The notes: a model not told the origin generated them from the sequence alone. 40,729 bases of DNA from Clostridia bacterium (GCA_017472285.1 JAFUQQ010000012.1:66051-106779); one strand, 5' to 3'. Positions 1-7,859 are shown, numbered from the stretch's first letter. Numbers and translations: made by a program.

Positions 1-1
1 G

Positions 2-199
2 TGTGCCGCAATGAATATGACCAATATCAACGTGCAACTCCTCACGATCGAAGCGGCTGTCACAGGTAAAAAAGAACATATCTATCAGGCGGCAATGCTT
101 GATCCGCATACGGCAAGTGAGCTTGATATCGACACGATCAAAAAGATGGTAGATGCGCTGATCGAGGCACACGGCGATTATTTACCTAAGTATCATTAA
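2..199 (+). CDS. Family 4 glycosidase (alpha-galactosidase/6-phospho-glucosidase type), C-terminal fragment
   Basis: The frame is open from base 2, so the gene begins upstream of the window; only the last ~65 residues are visible. The tail resembles the C-terminal helices of GH4 enzymes: a TIEAAVTG segment, then YQAAMLDPHTA, and an ending with EAHGDYLPKY. GH4 enzymes hydrolyse alpha- or 6-phospho-glycosides using NAD+ and a divalent metal, in the cytoplasm. The catalytic Cys/His metal ligands and the Rossmann fold lie outside the window, so the substrate cannot be assigned. The call rests on this tail pattern only. A strong hairpin terminator follows. Confidence 0.75.
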   Translation, partial: CAAMNMTNINVQLLTIEAAVTGKKEHIYQAAMLDPHTASELDIDTIKKMVDALIEAHGDYLPKYH

Positions 200-260
200 G
201 GCGGGGCGGGGACGTGAGGCTCTGCCTCACACTCTGGTCAAGGGACGTATCCCTTGACAA
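200..260. repeat. GC-rich palindromic intergenic sequence (two hairpins)
   Basis: Directly after the GH4 stop there are two perfect small palindromes: GTGAGGC-TCT-GCCTCAC at 214-230 and TCAAGGGA-CGTA-TCCCTTGA at 238-257. They are not followed by a T-run, so they are not terminators themselves. They look like a degraded unit of the GC-rich palindromic repeats common between Clostridia genes. No second full copy is visible in this window. Confidence 0.5.
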
Positions 261-270
261 TCCAAAAATA

Positions 271-304
271 AAAACGCACGAACTTTATTTCGTGCGTTTT
301 TTTA
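271..304. terminator. Rho-independent terminator after the GH4 gene
   Basis: A perfect 12-bp stem (271-282 pairing with 289-300), a 6-nt loop and a T7 run. The stem begins with A4, so it could act on either strand. Confidence 0.9.
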
Positions 305-310
305 GTTTGT

Positions 311-414
311 AGGAAATTACTCAAAACATATCTCGCCGTTTTACTACAGTTGAATGTAAAAAAACTTCAAAAAGTCGAGAAATTGAGAGCGGCGACTCGT
401 CGCTTTTTATTTTA
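311..414 (+). repeat. Structured intergenic repeat, copy 1
   Basis: First of five related ~100-bp elements (others at 1419, 15597, 20349 and 29885). The shared order is an AGGAAATT-like start, CTCGCCGTTTT, an A-rich middle, a CGAG arm, AATTG, and a terminal hairpin with a T-run. Here the CTCG/CGAG inner stem is weaker than in the other copies. The terminal hairpin is AGCGGCGA/TCGTCGCT. The T-rich end runs into the stop codon of the minus-strand TM2 gene. Confidence 0.75.
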
Positions 415-873
415 AATAATTATATTTCCGTTAGCATCTGCTTTTTTGGTAAGACCGACAATGAAATCTATCAATGCGATAAATGCGGGAATGAATGTCC
501 AAGAAAAGAGAATAAAAGCGATACCTGCTCCGGTTCTTCCTGCAAAAAATTTATGAATTCCCAAACCGCCAAGGAAAAAAGCAAGAATACAATAAACGAG
601 TTTATTGACAACTTTTCCGCTGGGAGCCGTAGTTGCGGGCTGTGCGTTGTTTTGTTGCGTATTGGAAAGATTGATGTTGATTCCGCCTTCCGTCATTGCT
701 GATTTTTTTGGTTCGACTTTAGAAACGATAATCTTTGTTTCGGTTTTGAATATCTCAACCTCGTCTCCGATATGAGGAACGAAATTAAGATCATCCGCAC
801 GAACCTCTTCTATCCCGCCGTTATCAGTACCGATCGAGATGATCTGATTGTTAATGCTAATGATTTTTGCCAT
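412..873 (-). CDS. TM2 domain membrane protein
   Basis: 153 residues. The first ~60 form a small soluble beta-rich domain (SH3/OB-like by eye). A Gln/Asn/Ala linker follows (about residues 65-85). A TM2 domain occupies about 87-145: two hydrophobic helices around the GGLGIHKFFAGR signature, which is diagnostic of the family. TM2 proteins are small membrane proteins whose biochemical role is mostly unknown. RBS AAGGAGA lies ~8 nt before the ATG. The promoter is divergent from the small XRE gene and shares its -35 region, so the two are probably co-regulated. The stop codon lies in the T-rich end of repeat copy 1. Confidence 0.85.
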   Translation of the reverse strand: MAKIISINNQIISIGTDNGGIEEVRADDLNFVPHIGDEVEIFKTETKIIVSKVEPKKSAMTEGGININLSNTQQNNAQPATTAPSGKVVNKLVYCILAFFLGGLGIHKFFAGRTGAGIAFILFSWTFIPAFIALIDFIVGLTKKADANGNIII

Positions 874-936
874 AGTTGACTCTCCTTAGTTTGATTTTAT
901 ATGCATATTTCGGTGAAATACACATTTTTCCTCTAT

Positions 937-965
937 ATTATACTCTATATATAGACAATTGTCAA
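937..965 (-). promoter_or_regulatory. SigmaA promoter of the TM2 gene
   Basis: On the minus strand: TTGACA (965-960), 17-bp spacer, TATAAT (942-937). A perfect consensus pair. Confidence 0.85.
954..963. promoter_or_regulatory. Palindrome in the shared -35 region of divergent promoters
   Basis: GACAATTGTC is a perfect 10-bp palindrome that overlaps the -35 boxes of both the TM2 promoter and the XRE promoter. It is a candidate operator; the adjacent XRE protein is the obvious candidate ligand (inference). Confidence 0.45.
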
Positions 966-987
966 GATATCGGGCATAACTTATAAT
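959..987 (+). promoter_or_regulatory. SigmaA promoter of the small XRE gene
   Basis: TTGTCA (959-964), 17-bp spacer, TATAAT (982-987). Confidence 0.8.
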
Positions 988-1032
988 AAAAATATGTGAA
1001 TTTGCAACAATATATTATAGGAGAGTATGCAA

Positions 1033-1254
1033 ATGATTTCATATGAGCCTTTTTACCGAACTTTGCACGAAAAGAATGTTTCCACTTATAAATTAATCAA
1101 CCAATTCGGTATAAGCAGAAGTTTGCTTGATAGATTAAAACACAATAAACCGATAAGCACCGTTACTTTGAATGATCTTTGTTCATTCTTGGATTGCCGT
1201 GTAGAAGATATCCTCGTTTATATCGCTGACACGAAAGAAACTGAAAATCAGTAA
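1033..1254 (+). CDS. Small Cro/CI-type (XRE) DNA-binding protein
   Basis: 73 residues, almost entirely one helix-turn-helix domain of the short Cro/CI type found in Clostridia. The pattern STYKLINQFGISRSLLDRLK followed by ISTVTLNDLCSFLDCRVEDI is characteristic. I chose the ATG at 1033 over the one at 1027. AGGAGAG (1019-1025) is only one base from 1027 but 7 nt from 1033, and the family usually begins MISYEPF. It is probably an autoregulator that may also control the divergent TM2 gene through the palindrome at 954-963 (inference). There is no partner toxin or metabolic gene next to it. Confidence 0.85.
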   Translation: MISYEPFYRTLHEKNVSTYKLINQFGISRSLLDRLKHNKPISTVTLNDLCSFLDCRVEDILVYIADTKETENQ

Positions 1255-1255
1255 C

Positions 1256-1375
1256 AACCAAAAACTTTAAGAAGTTTGTTTGCGGCAAGTTGGTGTAAAT
1301 CCAATAAAAAAGACAGAAAACGATGGGCGAACCCAAAATTTTCTGTCTTAATTTTTCAAAATGATGTTTTTGGTT
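1256..1375 (+). other. Structured intergenic element after the XRE gene
   Basis: A long-range 10-bp pairing (AACCAAAAAC at 1256-1265 with GTTTTTGGTT at 1366-1375) encloses a small hairpin (ACTT-TAAG-AAGT, 1264-1275) and the terminator at 1310-1349. It could simply be the XRE 3' UTR or a small RNA. Function unknown. Confidence 0.35.
1310..1356 (+). terminator. Terminator of the small XRE gene
   Basis: An 11-bp stem AAGACAGAAAA / TTTTCTGTCTT (1310-1320 with 1339-1349) followed by AATTTTT. GGG/CCC pairing occurs inside the loop. Confidence 0.75.
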
Positions 1376-1389
1376 AATCGTGCGGAACT

Positions 1390-1412
1390 CCCTTTTGAAA
1401 GGGGCGTTTTTT
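1390..1412 (+). terminator. Second terminator-like hairpin
   Basis: CCCTT-TTGA-AAGGG followed by GCGTTTTTTATT. A short stem with a good T-run. It directly precedes repeat copy 2. Confidence 0.55.
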
Positions 1413-1418
1413 ATTGCA

Positions 1419-1522
1419 AAGGAATTTGCTCAAATCTAACCTCGCCGTTTTGCTGAGTTTAAATGCTGAAGAACTACAAAAAGGCGGGAAATTGGAAGTG
1501 AGCACTGCCCGCTTTTTTATTA
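1419..1522 (+). repeat. Structured intergenic repeat, copy 2
   Basis: Same layout as copy 1. The inner stem is CTCGCC / GGCGGG (one T-G wobble); the end hairpin GTGAGC-ACT-GCCCGC has one mismatch and is followed by a T-run. The T-rich end contains the stop codon of the minus-strand HAD gene. Confidence 0.8.
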
Positions 1523-2224
1523 TAGATTTTGCAAAAATGCAATGAGTTCTTCAAAATTGCCTTTGGGTGTTTCGGGGATTTCACCTTCGCAGATGAGATG
1601 ATCGGTGAGCAGGAAGGTGTCCATACCAACGGTTTGTGCGGCGATGATATCTTCCTTGACGTTATTGCCGATCATGAGGCAATGTTTGGGGTCTAAGCCC
1701 ATTCTGGATGCGATTTCAAGATAATAAGCGGGATTGGGTTTACAGGTCGAGAAATCTTCATAGGTCGTAATCAGATCAAAGCTCTCACGTTCGACTTGCG
1801 CCCATTTCAAGCGGGAATCCACGGCAACAGCGGGGAACATCGGACTTGTGGCGAGAATGACTTGGTTTGCTTTTTCTCGTGCGAGATTGACCGATTTTTG
1901 AGCGAGGGGGGTAGGTGTGGCAACGACGGATGCTTTGTTGAATTCATTTCCGTAGAATTCGTCAAAGGCGGAGATATGTTCATAAACGTGATTGCCGATA
2001 CATTGGGAGAACGTATCCCAGAAAGCATCGTAATTCGTGCGGCTTCCGTCATTTTTGACCATGGAAGCAACGCCTTTCCACATCGCAGGGATCAGATTTT
2101 CTTTGGTATAACCGAGATATTCCACTTTTTTTGCGAGATAACCGAGATAAGTATTTACAAATTCATCGTTATCCATTGGCAGAAGTGTGCCATCGAGATC
2201 AAATAAGATCGCTTCGTATTTCAT
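1520..2224 (-). CDS. HAD-superfamily hydrolase (phosphatase)
   Basis: 234 residues with all four HAD motifs. Motif I is DLDGT (Asp9 nucleophile, Asp11 acid/base). Motif II is ATSP (Ser127). The motif III lysine is Lys162 in CKPNPAYY. Motif IV is GNNVKED (Asp192). The ~90-residue helical insert after motif I indicates a C1-type cap, as in phosphoglycolate phosphatase-like enzymes. It is a cytoplasmic phosphomonoesterase; the substrate cannot be read from the sequence. It lies downstream of nifJ, and the nifJ terminator is between them. I see no clear promoter of its own, so it probably depends on readthrough. Confidence 0.85.
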   Translation of the reverse strand: MKYEAILFDLDGTLLPMDNDEFVNTYLGYLAKKVEYLGYTKENLIPAMWKGVASMVKNDGSRTNYDAFWDTFSQCIGNHVYEHISAFDEFYGNEFNKASVVATPTPLAQKSVNLAREKANQVILATSPMFPAVAVDSRLKWAQVERESFDLITTYEDFSTCKPNPAYYLEIASRMGLDPKHCLMIGNNVKEDIIAAQTVGMDTFLLTDHLICEGEIPETPKGNFEELIAFLQNL

Positions 2225-2250
2225 GTAAAAATTTCCTTGTTTTTTGTAAT

Positions 2251-2288
2251 AAAATGACGGTGCAATCTTGCGGTTGCACCGTCATTTT
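2251..2288 (-). terminator. Terminator of nifJ
   Basis: A perfect 15-bp stem (2251-2265 with 2274-2288) and an 8-nt loop. The T-rich 3' arm ends ATTTT on the minus strand. It can also be read on the plus strand. Confidence 0.85.
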
Positions 2289-2307
2289 TATCGCATCAGT
2301 TTAACGA

Positions 2308-5300
2308 TTAGTTGTAGAGATTACCGAGTTTCACGAGGCGTTCGTATTTAGCCTTAGCCTGTTTTTCAGCTTCTGCAAAGAGTTCTTCGGCTCTGCCGGG
2401 GAATTCCTTAATCAGACGGCTGTAACGTGTTTCGCTTGTGATGAAGTCACGGTAGTTTGCTGTGGGTTCCTTGCTGTCGATGGTAAGAGGAGCCTTGCCG
2501 GAATCCTTGTTAGCAGGATTGTAACGGAAGAGCTGCCAGTAACCAGCTTCAACGGCGCGTTTCATTTCGATCTGGCAGTTGGTCATACCACCCTTAAGAC
2601 CGTGCATTTCGCAAGGAGCGTAGCAGATGATGATGGAGGGACCCGGATAAGCTTCAGCTTCTGTGATAGCCTTGAGAGTCTGGTTCATATCTGCGCCCAT
2701 AGCGATCTGTGCAACGTAAACGTAACCGTAGGACATAGCGATGTTAGCGAGGTCTTTCTTCTTGATCTGCTTACCAGCTGCTGCGAACTGAGCAACCTGA
2801 CCGATCTGAGAAGCCTTGGAAGCCTGACCACCGGTGTTGGAGTAAACTTCGGTATCGAATACCATTACGTTTACGTCTTCGCCGGAAGCGAGAACGTGGT
2901 CAAGACCGCCGAAACCGATATCGTAAGCCCAACCGTCACCACCGAAGATCCACATGGATTTCTTGGAGAGGTAGTCTTTTTCAGCGAGGATAGACTTGCA
3001 AGTATCGCAGTCAACCTTTTCGAGTTCTGCAACGTAAGCTGCGGTAGCGGCATCGTTAGCAGCGCCGTCAGCGTAGGTATCAACCCAAGCCTGAGCAGCA
3101 GCTTTGAGTTCAGCGGGAGCGCATTCGGAAGCGATAACGTCCTTTGTCTTGTTGAGGAGTTTTTCACGAATGGTCTTCTGCGCGAGCATCATACCGAGAC
3201 CGTGTTCTGCGTTGTCTTCGAAGAGGGAGTTACCCCAAGCGGGACCGCGGCCTGTTTCACGGTTAACGGTGTAAGGAGTGGAGGGAGCAGAACCGCCCCA
3301 GATGGAAGAACAACCGGTTGCGTTGGAGATATACATTCTTTCGCCGAAGATCTGTGTTACAAGACGAGCGTAAGATGTTTCTGCACAACCTGCACAAGAG
3401 CCGGAGAACTCGAGGAGAGGCTGTTTGAACTGAGAGCCTTTGATGGTGGTGTTGATGAGTTCCTTCTTTTCGGAAACGTTAGCAACAGCATAATCAAATG
3501 CAGCCTGCTGTTCTCTCTGGCTGTCGAGAGAAGTCATTTCGATTGCCTTCTTGCCGGTCTTTTCGAAGTTAGCGGTTACAGGGCAAGCCTTAACGCAGAG
3601 TGTACAACCCATACAGTCAAGGGGAGAGATTGCTATTGTGAACTTATAGTTTGTCTTAACGACGGGTTTCGCAGCGAACTTGGTAACAGCGGGAGCGTTA
3701 GCAGCTTCTTCTTCTGTCATCGCGAAGGGACGGATAGTAGCGTGAGGACATACAAACGCACAGTTGTTACACTGGATGCAGTTTTCTGCGTGCCATACGG
3801 GAACATCAACAGCAACGCCGCGTTTTTCGTAAGCAGCGGCACCCTGAGGAAGCTGACCGTCGGGCATCTTAGCGAATGTGGATACGGGGAGGGAATCACC
3901 CTGCATCTTGGATACGGGGATAACGATGTTGTTAACGAAATCAACGAGTTCGGGACGGTTGCCTGTTGCGGGAGCAGCAACTGTTGTGTCAACAGCGGTC
4001 TTCCAAGCTTCAGGAATTTCAACCTTGACGAGAGCGTCAACACCTGCGTCGATTGCTTTGTAGTTCATTTCAACGACAGCGTCACCCTTCTTGGAGTAAG
4101 ACTTCTTAGCCATGTACTTCATGTAGTCAACAGCTTCAGCGATAGGCATAATGTTAGCGAGCTTGAAGAATGCGGACTGAAGGATGGTGTTGGTTCTCTT
4201 ACCCATACCGATTTCGCGCGCCTTATCGATCGCGTTAACGATATAGAAGTTGATGTTATTGTTTGCGATATAGTTCTTAACTTCAGCGGGGAGGATGGTT
4301 TCGAGTTCATCAACGGTCCACTGGCAGTTGAGAAGGAACGTACCGCCGGGTTTAACGTCGTTTACGATCTTATAGCCCTTGAGCATATAAGCGGGAGTGT
4401 GACAAGCAACGAAGTCAGCCTTTGTGATATAGTAGGTGGACTTGATGGGAGCGTCACCGAAGCGGAGGTGAGAAATGGTTACACCGCCGGTCTTCTTGGA
4501 GTCATACTGGAAGTATGCCTGAATATATTTGTCGGTGTGGTCACCGATGATCTTGATGGAGTTCTTGTTTGCACCAACGGTACCGTCGCCGCCGAGACCC
4601 CAGAACTTGCAGGAGATTGTGCCAGCGGGAGCAGTGTCGGGAGCAACCGTTTCTTCGAGAGAAAGACCGGTAACGTCGTCTACGATACCAACAGTAAAGT
4701 TGTTCTTGGGAGCATCTTTAGCGAGGTTGTTGTAGATAGCGATAACGGAAGCGGGAGTTGTGTCTTTGGAACCGAGACCGTAACGACCGCCAACGATCTT
4801 AGCGTTTACGCCGCCCTGAGCGAGTGCGGTAACAACGTCGAGATAGAGGGGTTCGCCGAGAGCACCGGGTTCTTTTGTTCTGTCAAGAACAGCGATCTTC
4901 TTTGTGGTTGCAGGGATTGCTTCGATGAGCTTTGCAGCAACGAAAGGTCTGTAAAGACGAACTTTAACGAGACCAACCTTTTCGCCGTTTGCGTTGAGGT
5001 AGTCGATAACTTCCTCAATGGTGTCGCATACAGAACCCATAGCGATGATTACGCGTTCTGCATCGGGAGCACCATAGTAGTTGAAGAGTTTGTAGTTGGT
5101 ACCGATCTTAGCGTTGATTTTGTCCATATATTCTTCAACGATAGCAGGGAGAGCGTCATAGTAGGGGTTGCAAGCTTCTCTGTGCTGGAAGAAGATATCG
5201 CCGTTTTCAGCGGAACCGCGGAGAGCGGGGTGGTTAGGATTCAGAGCGTGTGCGCGGAATGCGGCAACAGCATCCTTATCGAGCATATCTTCGAGATCAG

Positions 5301-5865
5301 CGTAATCCCAAGCTTCGATCTTCTGGATTTCGTGAGATGTACGGAAACCGTCGAAGAAGTTGAGGAAGGGAACTCTGCCTTTGATTGCTGCGAGGTGAGC
5401 GACGGGAGCGATATCCATGATTTCCTGCGCGTTGGATTCTGCGAGCATAGCAAAACCTGTCTGACGGCAAGCGTAAACGTCGCTGTGTTCGCCGAAGATA
5501 TTGAGAGCGTGGGAAGCTACGTTACGAGCGGAAACGTGGATAACTGCGGGAAGAAGCTCGCCCGCCATTTTGAACATATTCGGGATCATAAGGAGAAGAC
5601 CCTGAGAAGCGGTGTAAGTGGTTGTGAGAGCACCTGCTGCGAGAGAGCCGTGAACGGCACCTGCTGCGCCTGCTTCGGACTGCATTTCAACAACTTTTAC
5701 CTTCTCGCCGAAAATGTTTTTCAAACCGTTTGCAGACCATGTATCAGTCTGTTCAGCCATGGGGCTGGAAGGTGTGATGGGGAAGATAGCGGCAACTTCA
5801 GTGAACGCATAAGATACATGCGCAGCAGCCTGGTTACCGTCCATCGAAATCTTTTTTCTTTCCAT
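2308..5865 (-). CDS. nifJ: Pyruvate:ferredoxin (flavodoxin) oxidoreductase
   Basis: 1185 residues, the full length of the single-chain homodimeric enzyme. It oxidises pyruvate plus CoA to acetyl-CoA and CO2, passing electrons to ferredoxin. It is the central energy step in fermentative anaerobes. Order of features: FPITPSSPMAE pyruvate/TPP domain (residues 28-38); a 2[4Fe-4S] ferredoxin domain with CIQCNNCAFVCP (~697) and CMGCTLCVKACP (~751); a CAGCAET cluster-binding motif (~821); and the TPP/Mg site GDGWAYDIG...N-T-GGQ (~975-1010). GGAGGT lies 9 nt before the ATG. The gene is monocistronic with its own promoter and terminator. Codon use is strongly biased, typical of a highly expressed gene, and leaves a long antisense open frame that is not real. 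Confidence 0.98.
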   Translation of the reverse strand: MERKKISMDGNQAAAHVSYAFTEVAAIFPITPSSPMAEQTDTWSANGLKNIFGEKVKVVEMQSEAGAAGAVHGSLAAGALTTTYTASQGLLLMIPNMFKMAGELLPAVIHVSARNVASHALNIFGEHSDVYACRQTGFAMLAESNAQEIMDIAPVAHLAAIKGRVPFLNFFDGFRTSHEIQKIEAWDYADLEDMLDKDAVAAFRAHALNPNHPALRGSAENGDIFFQHREACNPYYDALPAIVEEYMDKINAKIGTNYKLFNYYGAPDAERVIIAMGSVCDTIEEVIDYLNANGEKVGLVKVRLYRPFVAAKLIEAIPATTKKIAVLDRTKEPGALGEPLYLDVVTALAQGGVNAKIVGGRYGLGSKDTTPASVIAIYNNLAKDAPKNNFTVGIVDDVTGLSLEETVAPDTAPAGTISCKFWGLGGDGTVGANKNSIKIIGDHTDKYIQAYFQYDSKKTGGVTISHLRFGDAPIKSTYYITKADFVACHTPAYMLKGYKIVNDVKPGGTFLLNCQWTVDELETILPAEVKNYIANNNINFYIVNAIDKAREIGMGKRTNTILQSAFFKLANIMPIAEAVDYMKYMAKKSYSKKGDAVVEMNYKAIDAGVDALVKVEIPEAWKTAVDTTVAAPATGNRPELVDFVNNIVIPVSKMQGDSLPVSTFAKMPDGQLPQGAAAYEKRGVAVDVPVWHAENCIQCNNCAFVCPHATIRPFAMTEEEAANAPAVTKFAAKPVVKTNYKFTIAISPLDCMGCTLCVKACPVTANFEKTGKKAIEMTSLDSQREQQAAFDYAVANVSEKKELINTTIKGSQFKQPLLEFSGSCAGCAETSYARLVTQIFGERMYISNATGCSSIWGGSAPSTPYTVNRETGRGPAWGNSLFEDNAEHGLGMMLAQKTIREKLLNKTKDVIASECAPAELKAAAQAWVDTYADGAANDAATAAYVAELEKVDCDTCKSILAEKDYLSKKSMWIFGGDGWAYDIGFGGLDHVLASGEDVNVMVFDTEVYSNTGGQASKASQIGQVAQFAAAGKQIKKKDLANIAMSYGYVYVAQIAMGADMNQTLKAITEAEAYPGPSIIICYAPCEMHGLKGGMTNCQIEMKRAVEAGYWQLFRYNPANKDSGKAPLTIDSKEPTANYRDFITSETRYSRLIKEFPGRAEELFAEAEKQAKAKYERLVKLGNLYN

Positions 5866-5901
5866 TGGATTTATACCTCCATTATTTAGATTTACATATA
5901 T

Positions 5902-5930
5902 ATCATATCACTAAATTCCGAAAAAGTAAA
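5902..5930 (-). promoter_or_regulatory. Promoter of nifJ
   Basis: Minus strand: TTTACT (5930-5925), 17-bp spacer, TATGAT (5907-5902). The -35 match is modest. Confidence 0.6.
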
Positions 5931-6021
5931 TACGAAAGCGCAAAAATCTTTGATTTTTCTTTTGTCTTTTTTGGCATTTGCGGGCAAAAAACAAAAAATG
6001 GGAAAGAAAAGCGGTATTTGA

Positions 6022-6050
6022 TTGACAAAGAGCTGAAAAACTGATAAAAT
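6022..6050 (+). promoter_or_regulatory. SigmaA promoter of the LRR gene
   Basis: TTGACA (6022-6027), 17-bp spacer, TAAAAT (6045-6050). Confidence 0.8.
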
Positions 6051-6054
6051 AAAT

Positions 6055-6067
6055 CAAAATCATTTTG
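6055..6067. promoter_or_regulatory. Operator-like palindrome at the LRR promoter start site
   Basis: CAAAAT-C-ATTTTG, a perfect 13-bp palindrome 4 bp after the -10 box. The identical 13 bases occur at the hydrolase promoter (21762-21774), in the same place relative to the start site. Confidence 0.5.
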
Positions 6068-6082
6068 TATCAGGAGAAAAAG

Positions 6083-6622
6083 ATGGCAGATTTTATCATC
6101 GAAAACGGTGTTCTAACAAAATACACAGGTAAGAAAAAGAATGTGAATATCCCAAAAAGCGTACAAAAAATCGGAAAGTACGCACTTGCCGGATGTGAAC
6201 ATATAGAAACGGTTACGGTTCTGGACGGTGTGACGGAAATTGGAGAAGGCGCGTTCATGAAATGCTTTTATTTGCGGGAGATTGCCATTCCCGAAAGCGT
6301 TTCGTGCATCGGTGTACGGGCGTTTGCCGATTGCAAGCGTTTGGAAAGCATTGCGCTTGGCGGCGTGGAGCGCATCGAGTCATGGGCGTTTGATAACTGC
6401 GATCGTCTGCGAAGCGTTACGATAGCTGGCGGTATTCAGAAGATTTGTGATTATGCTTTTTACGATTGTTATTCTTTGGAGAAACTTGTAATTCCCGTAA
6501 ACGTGGAACATATCGGCAAAGATGTGTTTGGAAGATGTCCGAAATTGACTATTTGTGCGCCGGAAAACAGTTATGTGGAATTGTATGCCATCGAAAATGA
6601 TATCAATTTTCAAGCGATATAG
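6083..6622 (+). CDS. BspA-type leucine-rich-repeat protein
   Basis: 179 residues made of about six ~23-residue LRR_5 repeats with the pattern I-P-x-S-V-x-x-I-G-x-x-A-F-x-x-C. Examples are IGKYALAGCEHIETVTV and IGEGAFMKCFYLREIAI. These repeats form a solenoid that usually mediates protein-protein contacts. There is no signal peptide or anchor, so unlike most BspA proteins this one is probably cytoplasmic. The start is the ATG at 6083, preceded by CAGGAG with 6-nt spacing; the upstream TTG at 6065 lies inside the palindrome. Its last 20 bases overlap the end of the convergent XRE gene. Confidence 0.8.
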   Translation: MADFIIENGVLTKYTGKKKNVNIPKSVQKIGKYALAGCEHIETVTVLDGVTEIGEGAFMKCFYLREIAIPESVSCIGVRAFADCKRLESIALGGVERIESWAFDNCDRLRSVTIAGGIQKICDYAFYDCYSLEKLVIPVNVEHIGKDVFGRCPKLTICAPENSYVELYAIENDINFQAI

Positions 6623-7790
6623 GAAACTGAAAACATTCTGCGTATTTCGGATTCTTTCGAATTTCTTCAACAATATTTTTCTGAAATGTTCGTAATTGCT
6701 TTTCCCAGAAATCGTCTCCAAGGGGAGCAAGGTCTCCTTTGTTTATCTTCGGCAATGCCGATACTAACGGTGCTGAATACTGATATTCATCTTCGTTATA
6801 AATGTGCTCATATTCTTTGCAATGATCGAAAGCTTTATCAAAATAATAGAGAGCCTTTTCCATACTGCCACCGTTGTCAATTTCATATCTAGCCAAAGTC
6901 AAATACAAAGAACCAATATTCTGATGCCAAGCTCCGCATCTACCGTCAATAAATACAGTTTCGTAAAGCTGAATAACCGACAAAAGTATTTGTCTTCCGT
7001 ATTCAGAGGATGATACCGCAGGTCTCAAGGCTACAGGTTCGGAAATGGCAAATCTAAGATTTGAAAGAAGTTCCATAATTCTTTCGCCTTGATATCTTGC
7101 TCTTTCTTCCCCTACTGTTGCCTTGGGTAACAATACTTCTTTTGAGATAACAATAGAATTCTGTTCGTTGGCAAGAGCCTTTGCTTTTTCGTATTCACCC
7201 ATTCTGCAATAAAGCGGCGTTATTTGACGAATGGCAATTTCGCGATCTTTTGAGGAAGGATTTGATTTCAAAAGCTTTTCATAAACGCGAACAGCTTCCT
7301 GCCAATAAACATTTTGGGAGTTGTATTCAACATTCTCCTCCATCATGCCGGAGGAATTGACGGAATTTGCTTTCGCTCCGTATTTATGCCATCCCCACAT
7401 ATGAAGTGCTTGGGCAAACTTCAAAAGAATTTTTGGCTCGTTTGGAAATTCCTCAGAGGCAGCGCGAAGCATATTGACGCATTTTCCAACGTCCTCCGAC
7501 AAGCTTCCTTGATACATTGTAAATCCTTGTTTGGTGAGTATCTTGGTAGCATTTTCAAGAATATTTTTGATTTTTTCTTCTCGGTCATCGTGATATCCGA
7601 ATAATTCATCGATGGAAATATGAAAGTAATTGGCGATAGCGGGGATCATCTCCATGTCGGGATAACTACCACCTGACTCCCAGCGTGAAACAGCCTGCGC
7701 GGTCACGCCGAGAGCTTCTGCGAGATTGTCTTGCGTGCGTGCGTCGCGCCTACGTAATTCTCGGATTTTAGTGCCTAAATTTAGTTGCAT
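6603..7790 (-). CDS. XRE-family regulator with C-terminal helical-repeat domain
   Basis: 395 residues. Residues ~1-65 are a Cro/CI helix-turn-helix (TQDNLAEALGVTAQAVSRWESG, then PDMEMIPAIANYFHISIDELFG). The remaining ~320 residues are helical, with TPR-like spacing (for example EKLLKSNPSSKDREIAIRQI). The start is the ATG at 7790 (MQLNLGTKI): GGAGG is 7 nt upstream, and the earlier in-frame ATG overlaps that RBS. HTH-plus-TPR proteins in Firmicutes often sense peptides or act as global regulators; the ligand here is unknown. A paralogue lies at 36876-37943, with a similar HTH and a matching C-terminal ENPKY motif. Confidence 0.85.
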   Translation of the reverse strand: MQLNLGTKIRELRRRDARTQDNLAEALGVTAQAVSRWESGGSYPDMEMIPAIANYFHISIDELFGYHDDREEKIKNILENATKILTKQGFTMYQGSLSEDVGKCVNMLRAASEEFPNEPKILLKFAQALHMWGWHKYGAKANSVNSSGMMEENVEYNSQNVYWQEAVRVYEKLLKSNPSSKDREIAIRQITPLYCRMGEYEKAKALANEQNSIVISKEVLLPKATVGEERARYQGERIMELLSNLRFAISEPVALRPAVSSSEYGRQILLSVIQLYETVFIDGRCGAWHQNIGSLYLTLARYEIDNGGSMEKALYYFDKAFDHCKEYEHIYNEDEYQYSAPLVSALPKINKGDLAPLGDDFWEKQLRTFQKNIVEEIRKNPKYAECFQFPISLEN

Positions 7791-7830
7791 AAAATTTCCT
7801 CCTTGCAATCGTTATCACCGGTGTACTTAT

Positions 7831-7859
7831 ATTATAACGTATATTTATGAAAATAACAA
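7831..7859 (-). promoter_or_regulatory. Promoter of the XRE/helical-repeat gene
   Basis: Minus strand: TTGTTA (7859-7854), 17-bp spacer, TATAAT (7836-7831). CACCGGTG (7816-7823), a perfect palindrome in the 5' UTR, is a possible autoregulatory site. Confidence 0.7.

Noticed and set aside
2602..5889. 1095-residue open frame antisense to nifJ
   Set aside because: It mirrors the strongly biased nifJ codons (nifJ lacks codons that would give stops on the other strand). It has no domain, is Cys/Val-rich in a repetitive way, and has no promoter or RBS of its own. nifJ is certain on the minus strand.
6065..6082. Upstream TTG start for the LRR gene
   Set aside because: It lies inside the operator palindrome and before the AGGAG; the ATG at 6083 has correct RBS spacing.
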